DNA of 64,000 bases from Artemia franciscana (taxonomy: Eukaryota; Arthropoda; Branchiopoda; Anostraca; Artemiidae): the NCBI RefSeq assembly GCF_032884065.1, contig NC_088868.1:36758867-36822866 (forward strand), written 5' to 3'. Within the stretch, counting starts at the first letter, position 1. Each line of letters opens with the position of its first letter. Under the pieces are notes generated by a model. The model saw only the letters and a list, made by a program, of their open reading frames with translations, was not told where the DNA came from and ran no database searches. Position numbers and translations under genes: made by a program. Positions 10,260 through 20,702 of this stretch are shown here, in pieces.

Positions 10260-12285
10260 CAGAAAAACTAAACAAACAACAAACAAACAAAAACTAAACA
10301 AGAAAAATGTAAGCATTTTTTTAACATGTACTCAAAAATATATTTTAAAGTTGTTTTTTTTAGAACTAGATTAGTAAAATCAATTCTTCTATATATTTTG
10401 GCAATATAAGAGTATTCCACATATGAAAGGAAATAAATCACTTCACAAGCTTATCACATATACATTATTCACACAACATTAAACGGAAAATTAAACAAAC
10501 AATATATTTTTATTTACTCAATAAGATATTCTTTTTTAATTTTTGAAACGAACTTAGCGAAATTGGTTCCTTTATATAGTTGGATAACATGTGTCACAGC
10601 TCTACACCAACATACCGTAACGACCTCTACGGCGACCGTCACACCTCTATGGCTGTGACGCATTCCTGATATTAGTAAATTATTTTCAGCAAATTATTTT
10701 AAATTCTAGTTTTCTCGTTCTACTACTTGAGCAGAATTGTACTACGTAGTTCTACTATATAATCCTAATACGTAAACTTTTCTACTACGAAATTCTACTA
10801 CGTTAGAATTCTACTACGTTAGACTGTCAGGTCAACGCATTCACACCGGTGGGGTCGGTTTATGAAACTTTAAGAGACACAGGTGGAAAATATTTCTCAA
10901 AACCTTTGGAAGGGGAAATTGGTTCGTTTTTTTTTTTTTTTTCTTTTTGGTAAAGTTTTGGTGATTGACCACTTCCAAAGGAAATATATAAATAAAATAA
11001 AACTAGCAACATTAGATATCTTATTCTATACCCTTTCTAAATATCATGGTCACTTTTCTCACGATGCAAACTAACCTACACTCACCCCCTGGTGGCCCCA
11101 GATATGGTCCTAAATAATATACTTCTTCGTTTTTCATTATTTTTTTGATGCTTCATATCTTCTTCGTTAAACCAGTTGCTGCTTTCTTGGCCCTTGAAAA
11201 CCACTCTAAGCGATTTCAAATAAATGGTGGTTATAAAAATTTTTCTAAAATAATTTCAGGCTATGAATAAAAATGGAAAGAAACATAATAATCTGATTAC
11301 TAGAAACAAACCCTATATTATAAATTAAGAATTCTATTATTTTAATGTTCTATTTTAGGTGTTATATATTCTAGTTCTTTATCTGAAACCATCAGTTGGG
11401 TGGGGGGGATAGGCGTGTGGCATTGTCAAAAAGCAATCATGATATTTAGTGCGAGCATAAAATAAGGAATGTAATGGCTCGTCATATTTATTTAGCATCT
11501 TTACTTAAGAAGTGGTCAAAGACTGAGAAATTATTGTTTTCTTTAACTGTTCCAATAAAATACCAAAAAAAAGGTATTCTTTATTAAAAATACCAAAAAA
11601 GGTATTTCTGTAATTTAGAGGCGGGGGAATCAGAGGGTGGTTCCTAACACGTGAATTTCCGCGTTCGCCTGTGGCACCTTAAAAAGGGGAAAAGTTGTGT
11701 GAATTTAATCCCTACTTTTAGTAAATCCTTGTTATTGTATAAAATTACAAACAATCAACGCCAAAATTTCAAAATTTCAAAAATTGAAATTGGACTTGAT
11801 CAGATTCGCTTCAGAAAAACAGACTTATCCTAACAATCATAAAACTTGTTGCATCTTGATTTTTCTTTGCAAGATATACTCACACAATAAAAGACTAAAC
11901 AATAAATGAATTAAACTCAAGGCCGTATTCAGGGGAAAGGTTGAGGGGTTTGAGACCCCCCCCCCCAATGCCGAAATGATCGTTCAAAAGATTTAATAAA
12001 AACATATCAAAACCCATTTTTGAAACGATTTTTATTGTTTTTCTGTAAATCCACCCGGAAAAAAATACCCTCCCCCCAAATAAAATCCTGGATTCGGCCC
12101 TGACTTGGCTTTACCTCATTTTTTTAGTTCTATTGGAAATAAATTTTGGTTCAAAATTAAACAAAATCAAAACAGAATCAAAAAATAAATAGAGTCAGGA
12201 ACTTGCCAATAATTTTTTTTTTTGTAGTTTTATTGGATCTAAATTTTGCTGAAAATACATTTATATGAAAATAAATAATAAATTG
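10260..12285. other. Intron sequence without recognised features
   Basis: A/T-rich with several C or G runs. Short frames show no family signature. At 11520-11620 short AAATACCAAAAAAGGTAT units repeat. Nothing else supported. Confidence 0.5.
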
Positions 12286-12292
12286 TAATTAC

Positions 12293-12451
12293 CATGCATC
12301 TTCGACAGTGAAACATAATTTTCATCAACAATTTGATGACATTTATGATGATCAGTAAAATCCCCTTTTGGAATCTTGTCCAGTTGAGACAGGTCAACGA
12401 TTTCTTCGTTCAAATGTTTATGATTTGCATTTAGAACCACTTCAGTGTCAT
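12293..12451 (-). CDS. Zinc-finger gene exon 3 (second copy of a ~50-residue module)
   Basis: 159 bases, symmetric phase 1: acceptor TTGTTCTTGTAG before 12451, donor CATG|GTAATTAC at 12293. Its 53 residues (TEVVLNAN, NEEIVDL, CHQIVDENYVSLS) align with the end of exon 2 (SEVSVQAN, TEEITPL, YYQVADDNYVLPS), with matching ends and the same donor phase. That indicates an internal exon duplication. The split codon with exon 2 is G|AT (Asp) and with exon 4 G|GG (Gly). I know of no domain name for the module. Confidence rests on the splice sites, phases and duplicated pattern together. Confidence 0.7.
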
Positions 12452-12469
12452 CTACAAGAACAATCATTA

Positions 12470-13275
12470 TAGACTTTTGGATGTTCGCATTACAAGTCAG
12501 CCTAATATATAATTAGCCAAAAATATATGAACCAAAATGCATCGAGATTTTAGCTTAGCTTGACCTTAACTAATTGTATATTTAGCTTAGCTTCGGAATG
12601 AGCCGAAATATATCTAGCTTTTACGGGTTTAATATGCAGCTTAAAAGGAAAAAGACGACCCAAATCTGAATTTGTTGTGCTGCCATAAAAACCGCCAGGA
12701 GGGGAGGGGCCGATGGCTTTCTTGAAAAAAGGAAAGACATTTTAAATGTGCAAAACAAGAATAATTAGAAACAATCGCATTTAAATCCTGGTAAAAACAA
12801 AGCTCCTTGCCCAAGCCCCAGGGGCGTTGTTTGTTATGGGACAGGGGGCAAGTGTCCCTCCCAAACCTCGGTTTACCCCCCGACTCCAGTTTATCACCCC
12901 AGCTGAAATGTAGTTTCTTCAAAGATATTGTCAAAACTAAGATAACCCTGCATAATTCAAGCATCCAGAGAAACTGGTTAATTCGCTTCAGTATATATTT
13001 CCCTTTATGGTACCATATCACTCATTCATTAAGTTTTCACTGTCACTTTCACTTGATTTGGGAAAGTTGGCTCTGACTTCCCCCCCCCAAGGATTTTGAC
13101 AAAATTACACCACTGCCCCGTCCCCTGGGGAATTTCTGTTAGGATTTCTTATGTAATGCTTTGATATATATTTGCAATACGAGCCAAATAATATTTCTTC
13201 TACAAATGTTCATTTTGGTCTTTTTAACTTTTAAACTGTATCAGTAAACAATTTCTTGTGTTGTTTGTTCCCCGT
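12470..13275. other. Intron, nothing recognised
   Basis: G-runs and C-runs around 12690 and 12830-12900. The open frames on both strands at 12641-13076 overlap each other and look like chance. Confidence 0.45.
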
Positions 13276-13279
13276 TTAC

Positions 13280-14500
13280 GAAAAAAGTTAAGTTAAAATT
13301 AATAAAAGCTAAAGTTAAGTCAAAATAAGGCTAAAGGGACCAAAATTACCAAAAAGTGGAGGAAAGTGGTGAACGTATTAAAATGTGGATTAAGGAAGAG
13401 TGGAGCGGAGGCCATGGATGAAATTGCCGAAAATCTAGAAGATGCAGAAAGACGGCATAATAAAATATCTTATTGGTATGTTAAGAAACTGGAAGGGAAT
13501 AGTCAATCTGGACTTATCCCAGTTAAAGATAGGAACAGGGCCTCACTTAGTGGTAAGGAAAGTGTTAAAGAGAGATGGGTAACTATGAAAAAAAAAGTAT
13601 ATTTAAGTAATTAATGCTATGTGCAAGAATATTATTGTTGTGGTTGAGGTAGGAAACGAAATTAGTAGTTGGGGTTAAGTAGAATCAGGAGTTAAGCAAG
13701 GTTGAGTCCTATCCTGTGTCATATTACATGGTTTTTTTTTATAAGCTTGGTCCTAAGGAAGAAAGCAAAGGCGATGAGAGACATGGTACCAAATAAAAAA
13801 GTAAAACTCTCGAAGACTTAGATTATGAAGAAGATTTGATTATCAAAGATGAAATGAATAAGTGAAATGAAATGAATATGGAAATGAATAAGTTTTTGGA
13901 GGTTTCGAAACTTTGGTCTATAAGAATGGCTTAATGCCAAGAAGACTCAGTCACATAGACTAGGAATAAATGATTACGAGCAGGTAATATTTGGTAATAA
14001 TGAAATTATTATACTACCCACTTATCTGGGTAATATTATTAGCTAATATGGTGAATACAGTAAGGATATGAATATTCAAGATACAGCGTGTTTTTTTGGT
14101 AGTTACAAACAGTTTGAATAATACAAAGATAAGTCTGCAAGCAAAGACTAGAGTATTGGAAGCCATTGTAATAACAATGGTATAGTATGGTTCTGAAAGT
14201 GAGTGCTTCGAAAGGCTAAGAAAGATTTGTCTGATGTTTTCCAGAGAAATTGTCTTATGTTAAGTTTAGATGTTCGTTTAACGAAAGGTTTAAAATGTGA
14301 TTCAAAGTTGTCTGAAAAATATGGTTCAATCCCTGTATCTAGGGATATAATAAAAGAAAGGTTAAAGATTCGGTTCAATGTTGTCCAAAAATATTGTTCC
14401 ATCCCTCTATCTAGGGTTACAATGATAGAAAAGTTTAAAATGTGTTTTCAAGTTGTCCAAAAAATGTGGTTCAATCCCAATATCTAGGCCATTAATGAAA
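13280..14500 (+). mobile_element. Decayed LINE (RTE-like), reverse transcriptase region
   Basis: Pieces of a non-LTR retrotransposon polyprotein are readable in order but in changing frames: 13366-13611 is the linker before the RT (RRHNKISYWYVKKL, GLIPVKDRN); about 13680-13880 has the RT core (GVKQG.VLS, then LEDLDYEEDLIIKDEMNK in place of YADDLIIL); 14150-14270 has the tail (YGSES..FERLRKICLMFS type). Frameshifts and stops are frequent, so it is long dead. It lies in intron 2 of the minus-strand zinc-finger gene, on the opposite strand. Confidence 0.75.
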
Positions 14501-14544
14501 GAAATGTTGAATTGTGGGTCAATGTTGTCTGAAAAATGTGGTTC

Positions 14545-14770
14545 AATGAAGTAAGGATGCTAGGACTGTTTTAAAAAGATTTTAGTTTTGGTGGTTGTAT
14601 TTTAATATGAGTTTCTTTTATGTTTTCATTTCTTTTGCTGAGGATAGCCCTTGGATATAGGGTCGAAATATTCATTTAGAGTTAATATATCACTTTCTTA
14701 AGAAAACATTCCCTTTTTTGCTGTTTGTATTTAGGAAGTGTGGTCTACTTTTTAAATAACTTACTTTTTC
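14545..14770 (+). repeat. Repeat shared with 20524-20700 (inverted), contains hairpin motif
   Basis: Closely matches the reverse complement of 20524-20700: TTTAGTTTTGGTGGTTGTAT, TTGCTGAGGATAGCCCTTGG, GAGTTAATATATCACTTTC, CTGTTTGTATTTAGGA. It holds the CTGAGGAT-hairpin-GAAATATTC motif at 14638-14672. Both copies lie beside LINE fragments, so this may be LINE untranslated sequence. Confidence 0.75.
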
Positions 14771-15036
14771 AGGCAATATTCACGATAATATTCATTAGCC
14801 TATCTTGTAAGCCAGCTTTGCTTTCCATTGGATGTTTAGGGCTGCCATCAGAAGGCAAAGATTCTTCCCCATCTCCTGACATTTTTCCCAAGGGCATAGC
14901 TGGTTAAGATGCCAAGTGACAGGTAAAAGGTCAGCTGCACAACCCTGAAGCCACCAAATAAAGCATACATAACCATATGCCAAAATATAATAAAATATTG
15001 GATGTTGCAATTTAAATATTTATTTGAATTTCTTAT

Positions 15037-15324
15037 TTGTGGCCAGATTTGCCAGAGTCACCAGATCTGTCTGTTTGCAAACTTGATGGTTTACAAAACC
15101 GTTTACTTAAATATCACAGTGCAATAGACCACGAAAAAACGAATAAAAAATGGATTAGCTTCATAAACAAAGTTTTAAACAAATTGTTGCTTAGCTCTGG
15201 TTACAAGCTACACCCTGTTACAAAATTTACCCAAGAGTATAGTTGGATAAGGTGGCTGACAAGTGATGGGCAGAACCACCCTATAACCACCAGGCAAAAT
15301 ATAAATAAGCCTTGGTCAAAATAA
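15037..15324 (+). CDS. Possible exon or orphan reading frame
   Basis: A 95-codon frame with balanced, protein-like composition (LWPDLPESPDLSVCKLD, KKWISFINKVLNKLLLSSG, YSWIRWLTSDGQ). It has no ATG at its start; a splice acceptor CTTATTTGTGGCCAG lies inside its first codons, so it could be a last exon of a plus-strand gene. It ends 24 bases before the zinc-finger exon 2 donor on the other strand. I recognise no family. It may equally be a remnant of a transposon. Low confidence. Confidence 0.3.
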   Translation: MWPDLPESPDLSVCKLDGLQNRLLKYHSAIDHEKTNKKWISFINKVLNKLLLSSGYKLHPVTKFTQEYSWIRWLTSDGQNHPITTRQNINKPWSK

Positions 15325-15347
15325 AATTAGGAAAACATTCATACTAC

Positions 15348-15869
15348 CGCAAATATCTGAAGGCAAAACATAGTTGTCATCTGCAACTTGATAATAACGA
15401 TGTTGGTGATATTTTCCTTCTCTTAGATTCATGTTTAATGGAGTAATTTCTTCTGTTGTGCGTCTATCATTTGCCTGCACAGATACTTCACTGCCATCTA
15501 TTAAGTTTCCTTCTTTCAATGCAGGATCTTTAGGAAAAGTTTGCATGACAGAGGCTCTAGATTTATAAACTGAATTAAACAGTTGGCTTTCACTTCTAAT
15601 TTCAGATGATCGACGCCATTTTAGAGAGCCAGACAAAACATTTTGAGAGCCACTATTTATTGGCTGTAACGAAGCAAGAGGTTTTCTATTTTGAAGTGAA
15701 GATTTATTTTGGATTTTGAGTGTTCCAGAAATATGCCTTTTGCTTGGAGTATTTTCTTTGTTTTCCTGGAATTTTGAATAAGCTTCAGAAATTTCCACCT
15801 CAAGAACTGATAAAGAAGCTAAATCATTCTCAATTGATTTCATTGTTGCAGCTAGGTCCATTTTAAAGC
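15348..15869 (-). CDS. Zinc-finger gene exon 2 (main N-terminal exon)
   Basis: 522 bases: acceptor TTTTTTAG before 15869, donor TGCG|GTAGTATG at 15348, phase 1 both ends. It encodes 173 residues plus a split codon: a helical start (DLAATMKSIENDLASL, EVEISEAYSKF), a basic, Ser/Asn-rich disordered middle (ENTPSKRH, NRKPLASLQ, KWRRSSEIRSE), then a ~50-residue module (SEVSVQAN ... DDNYVLPSDIC) that exon 3 repeats. An internal ATG at 15861 has a good context (AAAATGG) and could be a start if exon 1 is not used. I do not recognise the protein; the basic middle and downstream fingers suggest a nuclear protein. Confidence 0.78.
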
Positions 15870-16066
15870 CTAAAAAATAAAAAAAGGATCAAATTTTGGT
15901 CTGAAAGTGATAAGCAGCAAAAGTCTTGGTAGTGAAAAAAAAAATGAAAGCAAAGCTGGCATATAAGACAGGCCAGTGAGAAGTATACCGGCTAGTCATG
16001 AACAACTAGTAAAAAAGCAAGTTATTTAAGATTCCTTGTTGCAGGAAAAAAAACAGCTTAAAAAGT

Positions 16067-16205
16067 CCTATGGTGGCGCAGTGGGTTTGACCTTAGCTTG
16101 GTAATACGGGACCCAGAGATCGAATCATGCTGCAGCAATGCACTGCAGGGCCGACGCAGAGACCTCAGTAGTCAAGAAGCGTCGTTAATCTGATACAATA
16201 CAATA
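16067..16205 (+). repeat. SINE of a second family
   Basis: Starts TGGTGGCGCAGTGGGTTTGA, a tRNA-like A-box, followed by AGAGATCGAATC (B-box-like), and ends in a short tandem tail GATACAATACAATACAA. The body is about 130 bases. Distinct from the SINE at 1801. Confidence 0.65.
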
Positions 16206-16364
16206 CAAACAGCTTAAAAACTCATTTGAGAAAAAACCATTGGAAGATTCTGAAACTGTCTGGCTCCATATTTCCTTCTCTGTATTCTGCTGATAGAAGT
16301 AATTACAAAAGTTAAAAAGGATTGCTTAAGTTACACCAGCAAAATAATGTAAATAATTTTTTTG

Positions 16365-16386
16365 ACCTTTTTCAAAGTTCAGTTTC

Positions 16387-16468
<82 letters not shown>

Positions 16469-16600
16469 TCATGGTTCTGATTGCATAGTCATTAGAAAAC
16501 AATCCAATGTAATATAAAAATCCAAGTAACAATCCAAGTAAAACAATCTTGGAACAATCCAAGTAAAATAGGTTTTTGTCCTTTTCCAAAATTCAGTTTA

Positions 16601-16652
<52 letters not shown>

Positions 16653-16900
16653 TATCATGGTTCTGATTGCATGGTCATTAGAAAACAATCCAATGTAATA
16701 TAAAAATCCAAGTAACAATCCAAGTAAAACAATCTTGGAACAATCCAAGTAAAATAGGTTTTTGTCCTTTTCCAAAGTTCAGTTTCGGACTTTTTTTTTT
16801 AATCATGGTTCTGATTAGCATAGTCATTAGATAACAATTCAATGTCATTTGATAAAAATATAAATTACAGTTGGTACAAAAATTCTCCATAAAAAGTCAA
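16365..16900. repeat. Three tandem units separated by poly-T runs
   Basis: A unit of roughly 210 bases (TCAGTTT.GGA, poly-T, ATCATGGTTCTGATTGCAT, GTCATTAGAAAACAATCCAAT, CCAAGTAAAATAGG) occurs about three times. The poly-T tracts are about 76 (16390-16465), 49 (16602-16650) and 10 bases long. Non-coding, inside intron 1 of the zinc-finger gene. Confidence 0.85.
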
Positions 16901-17044
16901 TATCTTTTTTTTTTGGAAAATTCATTGATTTTCAAACTCTTAAAAATTAGGATTTTTTAGGCTCGAAAAAGTGAGTTTGCTAAGACACTACCTTGCACAG
17001 TCATTAAAGTAAAAATCCCAATTCACTTGATATAGATCTAAATT

Positions 17045-17345
17045 ACGGTTTGATAATGCTCACTGCACCACTCACTGCACCACTCACTGCACCAACTCAC
17101 TGCACCACTAAGCTGCATGATGCCAACGGAGTTATGCATGCACCTCCCCCATCTCAATCTATCCGAAGCCTCCAATCTAATTACACCCTCCCAGCATCGG
17201 CAAAATTTGATCCTAATCCTGGGGGAGGGGCAAAGTTGGAGCCAATTTTCTCAAAATCAAGTGAAAATAAAAAATGAACCATTTAGTACAATAAAGGCAA
17301 AGAAGTCCCCTTTTTCCTTAAATCTTTCTTTATGACATCCTCCTA
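17045..17345 (-). mobile_element. LINE 3' fragment, with short tandem CACTGCAC units
   Basis: TCACTGCACCAC is repeated four times at 17056-17110. The following text (CATCTCAATCTATCCGAAGC, TCCTTAAATCTTTC, GACATCCTCCTACCCCA) parallels 51240-51330, where the minus strand reads as a LINE C-terminus. A degraded copy, antisense to the plus strand. Confidence 0.5.
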
Positions 17346-17550
17346 CCCCAATTGAAGAAATTGAGGTTAAGGAAACCTGTATACTTGTTTCATTTCTGCT
17401 GCTATTTTTTGTTAATAAATCTAAGGGTATCAAACTCCCTGATAATGAGCTCTCAGATTTTTGTCAGTCCACCACAAGGGACTAAAATAGGTCTAATTTC
17501 ATTTTGTATAACTATTCATGGATCTTTTATGTTTACTGATCACTTAGCTG

Positions 17551-18124
17551 CAAGAGTACTAGTACTAGTAGTAGTTAGTTGTAGTACTAGTAGTAGTAGT
17601 AGTAGTTAGTAGTAGTACTAGTACTAGTAGTAGTTAGTAGTAGTACTAGTATTAGTTAGTAGTAGTACTAGTATTAGTTAGTAGTAGTACTAGTAGTAAT
17701 TAGTAGTAGTACTAGCACTAGTAGTAGTTAGTAGTAGTACTAGTACTAGTAGTAGTTAGTAGTATTACTAGTAGTAGTTAGTAGTAGTACTAGTACTAGT
17801 TAGTAGTAATACTAGTAGTAGTAGTAGTTAGTAGTAGTACTAGTATTAGTAGTAGTTAGTAGTAGTACTAGTATTAGTTAGTAGTAGTACTAGTATTAGT
17901 TAGTAGTAGTACTAGTACTAGTAGTAGTTAGTAGTAGTACTAGCACTAGTAGTAGTTAGTAGTAGTACTAGTACTAGTAGTAGTTAGTAGTAGTACTAGT
18001 AGTAGTTAGTAGTAGTACTAGTACTAGTACTAGTTAGTAGTAATACTAGTACTAGTAGTAGTTAGTAGTAGTACTAGTACTAGTAGTAGTTAGTAGTAGT
18101 ACTAGTACTACTACTAGTAGTAGT
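17551..18124. repeat. AGT/ACT trinucleotide satellite with higher-order units
   Basis: About 570 bases of TAGTAGTACTAGTACTAG type sequence with TAGTTAG breaks recurring every ~25-35 bases. The units are self-complementary (ACTAGT), so the array can form many hairpins. Located in intron 1 of the zinc-finger gene. Confidence 0.95.
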
Positions 18125-18772
18125 TAGCTGCAAGCTAGAGAACAACTAGAGAACAGACTAATTTGAGGATAATGTTTTATATAATTACAAGTTTAAGCAA
18201 GATAGATGAAACTGGTGGTTAGTGAGACTGAGAGCTCTTCTACAGCTTTCCCTACCTAAGGACTGCCAGTCACACTTCCCACAGTTCTTTCTTAACAGCT
18301 AAAATACTTGGATTACCTTTGGACAAAGATGTAAAATGGAATTCAAACATTGTCTATCTGTCTAAAAATTTCTCTTTCATTTATATTCTTTTTCTAACCT
18401 GAAAAGATTTGGTTCAGGTTGAGGTTACCAACTGAACAGAAAACAGGAACAGAAACAGCCTAATATAAACCAACAAAATCTGAAAATGTTTGTATCCTTT
18501 GGACCTAAATAAGCTGCAATTAATCCTTTTAGTGACAGAAAATCACACAATTGATAACTCCCACTAGGACCTGGAGCTATATTTGTACAAAATTTTGGAA
18601 ATGCCTGCTCAATTCGTCAATGTCGTGAATGTCAAACGGAAGAATTTTTCCCTTAGACTTACCTCAGTTTTAGATATTTTTTTTATTGGAAAGTGCCAAG
18701 TTTTGTGTTTTCGTTGGAAAATTGGAAAAAACAGCAAATTTTCCCCCCTTACATATTGAAAAACACATTTAC

Positions 18773-18836
18773 CCTCTCTCCCGTAAGTTTCCATGAATTG
18801 ATGCCACGTTCGAGAGTCGTATTCAGCGCAAGCCAT
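18773..18836 (-). CDS. Candidate first coding exon of zinc-finger gene
   Basis: ATG at 18836 in good context (GAAGATGG), 21 codons (MACAEYDSRTWHQF, METYGRE) and one base, then donor GAGG|GTAAATG at 18773, phase 1. This fits the phase-1 acceptor at 15869: the joined codon is G|GC (Gly), and the frame runs on without a stop through FKMDLAATM. The link is inferred from phase, strand and composition only; no transcript is visible. Stops precede the ATG in frame on the genome. Intron 1 would be about 2.9 kb and holds the AGT satellite and poly-T units. Confidence 0.5.
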
Positions 18837-19049
18837 CTTCAGAGCAAGCCCGTTCCACAGTCAAGTTTATTCCAAGGGTTAAGATAAATACATAATAAAT
18901 ATAAAGAACTGAGAAAACAAAATACGAAAAATCAGTAGAGGCAGAAAAATAAAAATGAATCGTCTGGTTAGCTTTTTTCTAGTTGAATTATCAATCAATT
19001 ATCAATGTTTATTCTTTTTTGTCACATTTACAGCTTTGAAACTTTTTAA

Positions 19050-20013
19050 GAGGCCCACTATACCACCAAACCACTCTACCAATTACCACTATACCACTAT
19101 ACCACTCTAATAATTACCACTATACCACTCTACCACTATACCACTCTACCAATTACCACTGTACCACTATACCACTCTACCAATTACCACTAATATACCA
19201 CTACGAGTATACCAATATACCACTATACCACTCTACCAATTACCACTATACCACTCTACCAATTACCACTATACCACTCTACCAATTACCACTATACCAC
19301 TCTACCAATTACCACTATACCACTATACCACTCTAACAATTACCACTATACCACTCAACCAATTACCACTATACCACTCTACCAATTACCACTATACCAC
19401 TCTACCAATTACCACTATACCACTCTACCAGTTACCACTATACCACTCTACCAATTACCACTATACCAGTCTACCAATTACCACTATATCACTATACCAC
19501 TATACCACTCTACCAATTACCACTATACCACTATACCACTCTACCAATTACCACTATACCACTCTACCAATTACCACTATATCACTATACCACTCTACCA
19601 ATTACCACTCTACCACCATACCACTCTACCAATTACCACTATACCAATTACCACTATACCACTCTACCAATTATCACTATACCACTCTACCAATTACCAC
19701 TATACCACTATACCACTACCAATTACCACTATACCACTCTACCAATTACCACTATACCACTATACCACTCTACCAATTACCACTATACCACTCTACCAAT
19801 TACCATTATACCACTATGCCACTCTACCAATTACCACTATACCACTAATATACCACTAATATACCACTATGAGTATACCAATATACCACTATACCACTCT
19901 ACCAATTACCACTATACCCCTATACCACTCTACCAATAACCACTATACCACTAATATACCACTATGTTTACCACTAATATAAAAGTATGAGTATACCAAT
20001 ATACCACTATACC
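19050..20013. repeat. ACTATACC-type satellite, ~1 kb
   Basis: About 960 bases made of ATACCACT and ACCAATTACC words, with a loose higher-order unit of about 23-33 bases (CCACTCTACCAATTACCACT). Variant units (CTAATATACCACTATGAGT) recur near 19190, 19850 and 19970. No coding frame. Confidence 0.95.
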
Positions 20014-20284
20014 ACTCCTGAAAACTGTTGATACATGTCGAAAAGTTGAAACAACTCAAACTGAATTCCCTTGATAGTTGTGGACATGAACTGACATATC
20101 AATTTTGACTAAATTGTTTGAAATCTCCAGATCCAAAAAAAAAAATTGTCAACAATTAATGATTCAACCAGCTCTTAATACCAATAAATAAATAACTAAA
20201 TAGATACTAAATAACTAAATACCTAAATACCAAGGGCATACCTAAATAACTAAATACCAATAAATAAATAAATAAACAGAGTAA

Positions 20285-20515
20285 TAGTCCAGAGTAGAGT
20301 AATAGTCCAGTTCAAACACTATAAAAGCCTTACAAAAGATCAAAAGGTTAGCCCTACTATTTCATCACTCTTTTTGAATATAATAACCTAGGCACTATTG
20401 AAAAAATTGCATCAGCTATCAGTATGCAATTAGGCAAGAAACATGTTAAGAACACACCTCTTGCTTCATCATTTGCTGAAAAATTATATTTTTCAATCCA
20501 ACTGAAAAAGTAAGT
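20285..20515 (+). repeat. Repeat shared with 32630-32835 (inverted)
   Basis: Matches the reverse complement of 32630-32835: GTCCAGTTCAAACACTATA, AAAGATCAAAAGG, TATGCAATTAGGCAAGAAAC. One frame reads QLGKKHVKNTPLASSFAEKL, and the same peptide pattern appears at 32630-32690 and 48880-48935 on the minus strand, so the family probably carried a coding sequence, likely a LINE. Confidence 0.7.
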
Positions 20516-20523
20516 TATTTAAA

Positions 20524-20702
20524 AAGTAGACCACACATCCTAAATACAAACAGCAAAAAAGGGAATTTTTTCTTAAGAAAGTGATATATTAACTCTAAAT
20601 GAATATTTCGAGCCTATATCCAAGGGCCATCCTCAGCAAAAGAAATGAAAATATAAACGAAAATCATATTAAAATACAACCACCAAAACTAAAATCTTTT
20701 TA
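20524..20702 (-). repeat. Repeat with hairpin motif, inverse of 14545-14770
   Basis: See 14545-14770. The CTGAGGAT-hairpin-GAAATATTC motif is at 20636-20601 on the minus strand. Confidence 0.7.

Noticed and set aside
16593-16890. Two minus-strand frames with KNLFYLDCS / KPILLGLFQD
   Set aside because: They come from the tandem poly-T units read as poly-Lys, in two frames.
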